Assembly: GCF_009741275.1 (NCBI RefSeq)
Contig: NZ_WOWS01000001.1
Location: 682,001-746,000, forward strand
Direction of reading: 5' to 3'
DNA from: Winogradskyella endarachnes
Lineage (GTDB): Bacteria > Bacteroidota > Bacteroidia > Flavobacteriales > Flavobacteriaceae
DNA: 64,000 bases
Positions 37,007 through 45,900 of this stretch are shown here, one piece after another; within the stretch, counting starts at the first letter, position 1, and every line of letters starts with the position of its first letter. Position numbers and translations under genes: made by a program. Under the pieces are notes generated by a model. It made no database searches and was not told the origin of the DNA. It saw only the letters and a list, made by a program, of their open reading frames with translations.

Positions 37007-38230
37007 TTACTCACAATTCATTATCTGCCCATAAGGCATTTGGCCATGGATAACACCACCAAATTCTGAACTTCCATAACCAGAGCCATTGTAATGTTGC
37101 TTAATTAAAAAGCCTTGTAAATAGCAATCGTTATTTTTGTTTTTCTCTGTAAAAGCTCCTTTTATCCAACGATACATAATATGACCTGTATACTTGTTTT
37201 TAACAACACTCCAATCGTTAGATTCTATATTTAATTTTAACAATTTGGCACCATCTTTTTCAATAGTTTTAGACACATTTTCTTTAGCAAAACTTTTTAA
37301 TGATGTATTACTATTCATGCTACCAGCTTTTGGCATTTTTATAGCGTCTCTAGTAGATTTTGCTGCAGCATCATAATTAGCTTTTAAGGTTGCTTCAAAT
37401 TCTTTTACTATTGGCTTTGCTTTTTCTAACCATTCTAAATGAAACTGTTGCTCACCTTTACCAATAACATTTAAAATTGTAATATCTTTTTGATGCATAT
37501 ACGATGGCACATTAAATGCATGTCCGCCTTGGTGCGATGCGGCATAAATTACAAACACATCGTCTGCAATAAGCATACCTCTTACCAAGATTGGCATGCC
37601 AGTGCCGAGTTCTAAAGTTTGTGATCGGTCTGCTCCCACTTTAGTAGTGAACATTCCGGAAACCAACTCGTAACCAATATAACCTTCTGGTGACATAGCC
37701 ACTAATTCTGGTGTGGTTAAAAAGCGTAACCACGAATATTCTGGATCTTGTGCTGGTAATATATCGACGTTATCACCCATATCGGTCATTTGACGTCTTA
37801 ATTTTACACGATCTACACCAACGGCACTCATACCTTTAGTCATAGCAAACGGATACGACATGTATAAAAAATCATCACTTATACCTGAGTCTGCTTTAGG
37901 TGCATTCGCTTCAATGTCTTTTTGCTTTTTCTCAAGATATTTCTGATAATACAAATCTTGCTTTGCTTGATCGTTAGGATATTTTTTAGCCAATTCTGCT
38001 TTAAACTCTTCATCTGTATATTCGGTCTTAGATGAACTTTGATTGGAAGATGAAGCACTACCAACCATTCCGGTTGCATTTTCATTTTTTGAAGATGAAC
38101 TTGTATCTTCATTTTTATTAAGCTTTTTCTCTACAGCAGCTTTGGCTTTCTTTTTTAACATTTTGCCTAATTGCGCATTAGCCGCATTAAAGCATGATGC
38201 TAAAACTAATAATAGAATAATTTTTTTCAT
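37007..38230 (-). CDS. Exported protein of unknown function
   Basis: A 407-residue protein with an N-terminal signal (MKKIILLLVLASCFNAANAQ). LASC at 10-13 could be a lipobox, but ANA|Q at 17-20 is also a good signal peptidase I site, so anchoring is uncertain. Next is a basic segment (LGKMLKKKAKAAVEKKLNKN), then a Ser/Asn-rich linker, then a charged helix with FKAELAKKYPNDQAKQDLYY. The C-terminal half includes IGKGEQQFHLEWLEKAKPIVKEFEA and GHIMYRWIKGAFTEKNKNNDCYLQGF. No known domain recognised. The adjacent LytTR/propeller pair is on the same strand but 110 bases upstream. Confidence 0.72.
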   Translation of the reverse strand: MKKIILLLVLASCFNAANAQLGKMLKKKAKAAVEKKLNKNEDTSSSSKNENATGMVGSASSSNQSSSKTEYTDEEFKAELAKKYPNDQAKQDLYYQKYLEKKQKDIEANAPKADSGISDDFLYMSYPFAMTKGMSAVGVDRVKLRRQMTDMGDNVDILPAQDPEYSWLRFLTTPELVAMSPEGYIGYELVSGMFTTKVGADRSQTLELGTGMPILVRGMLIADDVFVIYAASHQGGHAFNVPSYMHQKDITILNVIGKGEQQFHLEWLEKAKPIVKEFEATLKANYDAAAKSTRDAIKMPKAGSMNSNTSLKSFAKENVSKTIEKDGAKLLKLNIESNDWSVVKNKYTGHIMYRWIKGAFTEKNKNNDCYLQGFLIKQHYNGSGYGSSEFGGVIHGQMPYGQIMNCE

Positions 38231-38343
38231 AAGAATTGTGTTTAATAGACTTCAAAGGAAGTGACTAAACATCCTATCTTAATAACAATTTTTCTAAAGT
38301 GTTGGATTTTTTTTCTAAATAAAAAATTAGTTAAAATCTAAAA

Positions 38344-39096
38344 TCACAAAAACGTTTCTTTAATAACCTCTAAAAACTGATCGCGTTTAGATTTTGAAAT
38401 AGGTATCCGTTTTTGGTTATTCATTAGTAAGTAATCACCATCGTCTTTCACCAATTCATCCACATATTTTAAGTTAATTAAATACGAACGATGACATTTA
38501 AAAAACATAGCATTTCGTTCTAATTGCTCAACAAAATGTTTTAATGGTTTACAAATGGTTTTTTGGTTTCCGTTTATAAGTTGCACGTTGGTGTACATGC
38601 TATCTGCCTCAAAATAAACGATATCTTTATGAGACGCAAACATAATTCCTTTAGGGATTTCTAAAGCTATTTTATCTATTGACAACTGTTTAAGCGAGTC
38701 GCGTAATTTGTTTAATTGGTCGTTTAAATTGTTTGTTTTTATAGCTTCCTCTGCTTTTGTAACAGCTTCTTTTAATTCAATAGTATCTAACGGTTTTAAT
38801 AGATAATCTACTGCTGATAATTTAAAAGCTTCAATTGCATATTGATTATACGCTGTGACAAAAATGATTTTAAAATCAATACGATTTGGAAAATATTTTA
38901 GAATATCTAAACCCGACTGATTTGGCATTTCAATATCCAAAAATACCACGTCTGGTTTTATAGTCTTTATTAAGTCCACACCAGTTGCTAAATCTTGAGC
39001 TTCAACAATATCTGTGATACTTGTGCAATGCTCTGTTAAGAGATTAGACAGTAAATGTCTAGCGCGTTTTTCATCGTCTATAATTATGGCTTTCAT
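38344..39096 (-). CDS. LytTR-family response regulator
   Basis: A 250-residue response regulator. The receiver domain (1-120) opens MKAIIIDDEKRARHLL, with phospho-acceptor Asp54 in PDVVFLDIEMPNQSG and a conserved Lys in DYLLKPLDTIEL. The C-terminal LytTR DNA-binding domain shows GIMFASHKDIVYFEADSMYTNV and FFKCHRSYLINLKYVDELV. It starts 3 bases after the kinase stop, so the two form one operon and surely work as a pair. Target genes cannot be deduced, though nearby surface-protein genes are candidates. Confidence 0.94.
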   Translation of the reverse strand: MKAIIIDDEKRARHLLSNLLTEHCTSITDIVEAQDLATGVDLIKTIKPDVVFLDIEMPNQSGLDILKYFPNRIDFKIIFVTAYNQYAIEAFKLSAVDYLLKPLDTIELKEAVTKAEEAIKTNNLNDQLNKLRDSLKQLSIDKIALEIPKGIMFASHKDIVYFEADSMYTNVQLINGNQKTICKPLKHFVEQLERNAMFFKCHRSYLINLKYVDELVKDDGDYLLMNNQKRIPISKSKRDQFLEVIKETFL

Positions 39097-39099
39097 ATC

Positions 39100-42012
39100 T
39101 TATTGAATTGGCATTGTTATAACCACCATGGTACCAGAAGCAATTTGATTTTGAGTATATAAATCTTCAATAGCAATGGTTATATTACGTTTTAATTTAT
39201 TTCTATAAAGATGAACACGTTCTTCATTAGCTTTAGTAGCAAAGGGTTTGTGCTGTTGGTTAGGTCGTTTTAATTTTTCAGATTGCACTCTACCTATGCC
39301 ATTATCTTCTATTGTAATTTGTAAGATGTTGTTTTTAACAATTTTTACATCAACCATTAGTTGTCTATCTTTTGTTTTATGTAATAAACCATGTTTTAAT
39401 GCATTTTCAACATAAGGCTGAATAAACAACGAAGGTACTTTTATTTGTTTTGTTTTTACTTGATGATTTATATTTATATCATATTCTAACTCTTCTTCAA
39501 AACGTACTTTTTCTAATTCTAAATATAGTTTTAAAGCGTTTAACTCTTCTTCTAAAGTAATTTCGTTTTGCTGGCTGTAATCTAAATACATACGGATTAA
39601 GCGGCTAAACTTTACTAAATATGAGCTAGCTAATTCTTTTTCATTAGACACTATATAATCTTGAATAGAATTTAAAGCATTAAAAATAAAATGTGGATTC
39701 ATTTGAGAACGCAAATTTTCTAATCTCAAATTGGTGATTTTTTTATCTATTAAGATTTTATCAATTTCTGCAATACGTTGCTCTTCTTTTTGTTGTAAGC
39801 GCCAACTAAAATACAGCCAAATTAATCCAAAAACTATCAAAAGCACTAAACCGTAAAACCAATAGGTTTCCCAAAATGGCTTTGCTATAATAAATGTTAT
39901 TGGCTTAGCAAAAACAGGCTGTTTTGCACTTACATTTTGTGCTTTTATCTCAAAAGTATAAATGCCACTCGCTAAACTATTAAAATTTACAAAATGTGTA
40001 TTTAAAGGAATACCATGCCAACTTGTATCTATTTGTTTTACTCGATATTGGTATTTGACGTTGGCATTGGATTGAAAGCCGTTTGAATTAAATTTTAAAA
40101 CAATGTTATTTAAATTATAAGGTAATCTGTAATGAGAATTAACCAAGGTGTCTTTGCCGTTAATACTAACAGATTCTATTCTAACATTAGTAGTTTTATA
40201 TTCTTTAAATAACCCTTCCTTTTTTGGAAGAATATAAAAGGCTTTGGGTAAAGTAATTATTATTTTATCCTGAAGCACCAAAAAGTCATTAACAGCAATA
40301 TTTAAACCATCTTGCTCTCCCAACAACTTTAAAGTTTTACTTATTGTATTATAATGAAATAGGCCTAAATCTGTAGAAATCCAAAGAATATCTCCATCTG
40401 ATTGAATCTCATTAACTTGTAGTTTATTTGGTAAATTAATTTTAGCTTCTGTAATGTTATTATTTTCTAGTTTAAGTAATCCGTTATGCTGTGTTGCTAA
40501 CCAAATTGACTTATCGTTATTTGCAATAGAATTTACCAGAAGACTATTTTTCTTGTAAAGAATTTCTTTAGAATGAAATGTATTTAAATCATATTTATAA
40601 AATCCATCGACATAAGAAACATATAATTGATTATTTAGCACCACAGATGCCTTAACACGACTCTCTTTAATTATTTGTTTTTGTGGGTTGTTGAAAGGAT
40701 TTTTATATACAATACCTTGCCTATAATTACCATAAAACAGTACTTCTTCATCTATTTTAGAAAAAGACTTGGCTACTGAAAACGTATGCTTTACATCTAC
40801 TATTTTATTAGTTTTTAAATTTACTATATAAGATTCCGAAGAATTAATACTAACTATTAATTGGTTTTCTTGAGCATCAAAGTATAGTTTACCAATAATT
40901 TTTTTACCTGGTAATTTTAAGGTTTTAATATGAGTAGATTCATTATAAAACAACAATTTCCCATTATTGGTTCCCAATACAAAATTATTATTCTTTAAAG
41001 CAACTGCAGCTGTAACCTTAGCTTCAAACGTTTCTATATCTGCACAACGAATATTTAAATTTGGAGAAACAATAACACCATTGTCTAATGTTGTAAACCA
41101 ATAATTACCATTAAAATCTACTTCAACATCTGTTATAGATTCGGCCTTAAACAATTGTTCTTTAAATTCTAACTTATTATGTTTTAAAGTATATAGAAAT
41201 GCACCAGAACTGGTTAAAAACCAATAGTCGTCTTCAATATTTAAAAGGTTATATATAGTTTCATTCTGTAAAGCTAATGGTGTTACTATCTGTTTAGCAT
41301 GGTTTCTAACTTTATCCACAAGATAAATAATATTGGCATTTGCAACTTTGTGTATAAAAAAAACGGTGTCTTTAAAAGCGAAAAGTTTTGGAGATTGTAT
41401 AAAATTTGAGCTTTTAATTTCTAAAATTTTAGTAGGTTCATTATTTTCAAATTTGTACAATCTATGTTGTTTAATTCGACCTTCTTTATTAATTAAAAAT
41501 GTATAATTAGATAAACTATTATTAGCACTACTTAGACAAATACCGTCAAATACCTTAGTTACTTTCTTGTTTGATTTATTAATATCATAAACACCTGTTA
41601 TGGTAAATAATCGGATGCTATTTCTTAGTATTTGGTAAGGTGCTAATTGCCCTTTTGACAATATATTAGCATCATAAAACAACTTAAGACTATCGTTTTC
41701 TACATAAAACAATTGTCCATATATATTATTACACCATAACTTACCTTGCTCATCTAATTTTAGCTGAAAAAGAGAATTAGCCTTTTGCTTGAGATTAACA
41801 AAACGTTTATAAGACTGACCATTATAGCGATACAACCCCTTATCCGCTGCCAACCAAATGTAATTTTCATTATCTTCTAGAATATCATAAAATTCTACAT
41901 CTGGAAGATTTGAAACACTTGCCATGTCTACAGTGATAGGGTTTTGATTTACGGCCATTGCTAATTGGCACACAAAACCCAATAAAGCGATATATCTTTT
42001 AAAAAACCTCAT
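39100..42012 (-). CDS. Propeller-type sensor histidine kinase (LytS-like catalytic part)
   Basis: A 970-residue kinase from the ATG at 42012 (MRFFKRYIALLGFVCQLAMA, a signal). The open frame to 42093 overlaps a good promoter and is rejected. The periplasmic part holds two-component-regulator propeller repeats (DNENYIWLAADKGLYRYNG, GNYWFTTLDNGV, DKSIWLATQHNGLLKL, DILWISTDLGLFHYN), then a Y_Y_Y domain (YQYRVKQIDTSWHGI, SGIYTFEIKAQN). One helix follows (FYGLVLLIVFGLIWLYFSW), then a His_kinase domain with MNPHFIFNALNSIQ and ATPase part VENALKHGLLH, DNGIGR. It pairs with the LytTR regulator 3 bases downstream. The propeller probably senses a polymer or peptide ligand outside the cell. Confidence 0.92.
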   Translation of the reverse strand: MRFFKRYIALLGFVCQLAMAVNQNPITVDMASVSNLPDVEFYDILEDNENYIWLAADKGLYRYNGQSYKRFVNLKQKANSLFQLKLDEQGKLWCNNIYGQLFYVENDSLKLFYDANILSKGQLAPYQILRNSIRLFTITGVYDINKSNKKVTKVFDGICLSSANNSLSNYTFLINKEGRIKQHRLYKFENNEPTKILEIKSSNFIQSPKLFAFKDTVFFIHKVANANIIYLVDKVRNHAKQIVTPLALQNETIYNLLNIEDDYWFLTSSGAFLYTLKHNKLEFKEQLFKAESITDVEVDFNGNYWFTTLDNGVIVSPNLNIRCADIETFEAKVTAAVALKNNNFVLGTNNGKLLFYNESTHIKTLKLPGKKIIGKLYFDAQENQLIVSINSSESYIVNLKTNKIVDVKHTFSVAKSFSKIDEEVLFYGNYRQGIVYKNPFNNPQKQIIKESRVKASVVLNNQLYVSYVDGFYKYDLNTFHSKEILYKKNSLLVNSIANNDKSIWLATQHNGLLKLENNNITEAKINLPNKLQVNEIQSDGDILWISTDLGLFHYNTISKTLKLLGEQDGLNIAVNDFLVLQDKIIITLPKAFYILPKKEGLFKEYKTTNVRIESVSINGKDTLVNSHYRLPYNLNNIVLKFNSNGFQSNANVKYQYRVKQIDTSWHGIPLNTHFVNFNSLASGIYTFEIKAQNVSAKQPVFAKPITFIIAKPFWETYWFYGLVLLIVFGLIWLYFSWRLQQKEEQRIAEIDKILIDKKITNLRLENLRSQMNPHFIFNALNSIQDYIVSNEKELASSYLVKFSRLIRMYLDYSQQNEITLEEELNALKLYLELEKVRFEEELEYDININHQVKTKQIKVPSLFIQPYVENALKHGLLHKTKDRQLMVDVKIVKNNILQITIEDNGIGRVQSEKLKRPNQQHKPFATKANEERVHLYRNKLKRNITIAIEDLYTQNQIASGTMVVITMPIQ

Positions 42013-42024
42013 TTTAAGAATAAA

Positions 42025-42052
42025 CAAACTTAAACTATAATAATGATAACAA
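42025..42052 (-). promoter_or_regulatory. Promoter of the propeller kinase - LytTR operon
   Basis: On the minus strand TTG at 42052-42050 and TAAGTTTG at 42032-42025, 17 bases apart, match the Bacteroidota consensus exactly. The ATG at 42012 follows by 12 bases. Confidence 0.7.
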
Positions 42053-42094
42053 ATTTTTATTTTTCTGTAATACCTTAGTTTTTTTCTAAACAAA

Positions 42095-42124
42095 AAAAAG
42101 ACTTATCAATTGATAAGTCTTTTT
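42095..42124 (-). terminator. Terminator of the DUF4870 gene
   Basis: AAAAAGACTTATCAA and TTGATAAGTCTTTTT form a perfect 15-bp palindrome with T-runs, 21 bases after the DUF4870 stop. Confidence 0.85.
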
Positions 42125-42145
42125 AAGTTCCATTTCTTTTAAATC

Positions 42146-42508
42146 CTAACTAACAAAATTAATAGACAATGGATAGCTAGGTAATTCTCCATTACTAGCT
42201 TTTATAGCGTTTACAATTGGCATAACAAACGCCAAGATTGCAACTAATATTAAAAGTAAAATACCTAAACCTAATGCAAAGATTAATGGAATACTTATTA
42301 AGGAATAAACGATAAGACTTAATTGAAAATTTAAAATAGACTTACCATGTTCATCCATCCCACTGACATGCTCCTTTTGAGTTACCCAAATAATTAATGG
42401 TACTATTAACCCACCAAAACCAGTTACATAAGTAAGTAATTGTGATAAATGAGTTATTAATATTAATTGATTGTCTGTGCGTTTAAGCGTATAATAATTA
42501 GATTCCAT
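42146..42508 (-). CDS. DUF4870 family membrane protein
   Basis: A 120-residue protein with three or four hydrophobic segments (LSQLLTYVTGFGGLIVPLIIWVT, LSLIVYSLISIPLIFALGLGILLLILVAILAFVMPI). DEHGKSILNFQLSL after the first helix is the DUF4870 hallmark (H-x-K-x-xxNFQ). The family is widespread in Bacteroidota and Firmicutes with no known activity. A strong terminator follows; the next gene upstream is on the other strand after a 476-base gap. Confidence 0.85.
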   Translation of the reverse strand: MESNYYTLKRTDNQLILITHLSQLLTYVTGFGGLIVPLIIWVTQKEHVSGMDEHGKSILNFQLSLIVYSLISIPLIFALGLGILLLILVAILAFVMPIVNAIKASNGELPSYPLSINFVS

Positions 42509-42984
42509 GATTAATGATTTTATAACAATAAGACGTCATTATTTTAAAATTGTTACATATATTTCAATAAAAACGTAAGATCTCAACTATAAAAATATTA
42601 AATTAACTCAATAATTTTACATATTTATAAATTTCTTCAATTGCATTAAACGGAATATTTTTTTTCGTTTTTAATTTTTATAAAAAAGAGTTTAACCTAA
42701 TTTGTAGCCTTTTACCTACTTAAGAATTAAATTTGAAGGCCTAGATTTTCTATAAATAAAGGACGTTTTATTTATTTTATTTCATAAATGATATTGTTAC
42801 ATAATTTTATTTAAACACTTATTAATCAAATAATTAAAATCCAATTTCACCGATAACTAGCAGAAATACCCTACATAAAATAGGTATAATACTACATTAA
42901 TATTGCATTTTATCGGATTTTATTGTGTTTTATCGATTTTTATTTTGTTTATTTGTAAACACAGAATAACAATATTTTCAAATC
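42509..42984. other. Long AT-rich intergenic region before the repeat-protein gene
   Basis: It separates the divergent DUF4870 and repeat-protein genes. Direct near-repeats of TTTTATCGGATTTTATTGTG / TTTTATCGATTTTTATTTTG lie at about 42909-42949. I see no open frame, no clear promoter match and no stable stem; it may be the regulatory region of the surface gene. Confidence 0.4.
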
Positions 42985-45900
42985 ATGAATCTTAATTTAT
43001 CCAACGTTTTAAAAATTACCATTGCCTTTTTTTGCTTTTGTTTTTATACTAACGCACAAGTAGGAATTGGTACAACGACTCCTAATCCCTCGTCAATTTT
43101 AGATATCGAAGCCAATACTCAAGGATTATTAATTCCGAGAGTAAGTCTTACTGGAACTAATGATAATTCTACGATTACCGCAGGAAATGTAGAAAGTCTA
43201 ATAGTTTACAATACGCAATCTATTAACGATGTACAACCAGGTTTTTATTACTGGGACACAAACCAATGGGTACGTATAGCTGCGGGCTCTAATATTGATA
43301 ATCAAATTATTACAAATTTTAGTGTTTCAGGATCAAATCTAAGTATCACTCTAGAAAATGGTAATACAGCAACTGTTCCATTAGCAGATATTATTGGTAA
43401 TTCAGATACTAATATTGCAAATACAAATCTCGTACTTGATGCTAATAGAACACTAACTACAGGCAATTTTGATTTAAATATAGATGCTAACACTCTAGTG
43501 ATTGATGGTGGTGCTAACAATGTAGGTATCGGAACAACTAATCCTAATATAGATTTAGCTATTGGTGATACTGATACAGGACTACAACAACAAGGTGATG
43601 GCAATTTAGCCATTTACACAAACAACAACGAAAGAGTAAGAATAAACAATTCCGGAAACGTAGGTATTGGAACAACAGCGCCTACTGAACGATTACATGT
43701 AAATGGTAACAGTAGATTAGGAACAAATATTGCTCGTGATGGTGATTTTAGACTTAATGAAATGGGAACTGGTAATAGAAATTCTAGAATTCGATTCTAT
43801 ACAGATGCTGACGCCTCTAATGATGCTGAAATTCTTAGAAATAATGGTACTGATGGTGATTTTATTATTGATAATGAAGGTAATGGTATTATGTACCTAC
43901 GTAATCGTGGATCCGGACAAGTAAGGTTAGGAACTAATAATACAGATGATTTATTTATTGAAGATGGTGGCAATGTCGGCATTGGCATAAGTGACCCAAC
44001 TGCTAAATTAGACATTAACGGAACCGCAAGAATTAGAACCGTAAATAATGGTGCTGATACAGATAACATATTAACTAGAGATTCTAGTGGTAATATTCGC
44101 CGTAGAACTGCCGCTCAAATTGTAGCTGCTGGTGGTGGTAATGATGACAACATCTATTCTACCAATGGTACTATTACTGCAAATCGATATATAACTCAGA
44201 ATAACTTTGATGTTAATTTTGATTCTAACACTTTGGTAATCGATGGTAGCGCTAACGAGGTTGGAATAGGTGTAAGCAACCCAACAGCTAAATTAGATGT
44301 CAACGGAACTGCTAGAATTAGAACAGTAAACAATGGAGCTGCAACAGATAATATACTAACAAGAGATTCTAGTGGTAATATCCGTAGAAGAACAGCGGCC
44401 GAAATTGTAGCTGCTGGTGGTGGAAGCGATGATAATATTTATTCTACTAATGGTACAATTACTAACCATCGTAACATCACACAAAATAACTACGATGTTA
44501 ATTTTGATGCTAACACCCTAGTAATTGACGGTGGTGCAAACAATGTAGGTATAGGAACAACTAATCCTAATATAGATTTAGCTATTGGTGATACTGATAC
44601 AGGACTGCAACAACAAGGTGATGGCAATTTAGCCATTTACACAAACAACAACGAAAGAGTAAGAATAAACAATTCCGGAAACGTTGGTATAGCAACAACC
44701 ACACCAACAGAACGATTACATGTAAACGGCAACAGTAGATTAGGAACAAATATTGCTCGTGATGGTGATTTTAGACTTAATGAAATGGGAACTGGTAATA
44801 GGAATTCTAGAATTAGATTCTATACAGATGCTGACGCCTCTAATGATGCTGAAATTCTTAGAAATAATGGTACTGATGGTGATTTTATTATTGATAATGA
44901 AGGTAATGGCACTATGTCCCTACGTAATCGTGGATCTGGACAAGTAAGGCTAGGAACTAATAATACAGATGATTTATTTATTGAAGATGGTGGCAATGTC
45001 GGCATTGGCATAAGTGACCCAACTGCTAAATTAGACATTAACGGAACCGCAAGAATTAGAACCGTAAATAATGGTGCTGATACAGATAATATTTTAACTA
45101 GAGATTCTAGTGGTAATATTCGCCGTAGAACTGCCGCTCAAATTGTAGCTGCTGGTGGTGGTAATGACGACAATATTTATTCTACCAATGGTACTATTAC
45201 TGCAAATCGATATATAACTCAGAATAACTTTGATGTTAATTTTGATTCTAACACTTTGGTAATCGATGGTAGCGCTAACGAGGTTGGTATAGGCGTAAGC
45301 AACCCAACAGCTAAATTAGATATCAACGGAACTGCTAGAATTAGAACTGTAAACAATGGAGCTGCAACAGATAATATACTAACAAGAGATTCTAGTGGTA
45401 ATATCCGTAGAAGAACAGCGGCCGAAATTGTAGCTGCTGGTGGTGGAAGCGATGATAATATTTATTCTACTAATGGTACAATTACTAACCATCGTAACAT
45501 CACACAAAATAATTACGATGTTAATTTTGATGCTAATACCTTAGTCATCGACGGTGGTGCAAACAATGTAGGGATTGGAACAGCAAATCCTAATATAGAT
45601 TTAGCTATTGGTGATACCGATACAGGACTACAGCAACAAGGTGATGGCAATTTAGCCATTTATACAAACAACAACGAAAGAGTAAGAATAAACAATTCTG
45701 GAAACGTAGGTATAGCAACAACCACACCAACAGAACGATTACATGTAAACGGCAACAGTAGATTAGGAACAAATATTGCTCGTGATGGTGATTTTAGACT
45801 TAATGAAATGGGAACTGGTAATAGAAATTCTAGAATTCAATTCTATACTGATGCTGATGCCTCAAATGATGCTGAAATTATTAGATATAATGGAACTGAT

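Noticed and set aside
37879..38264. Open frames on both strands inside the 407-residue secreted protein gene
   Set aside because: They are frame shadows of a lysine- and serine-rich segment and lack any start context of their own.
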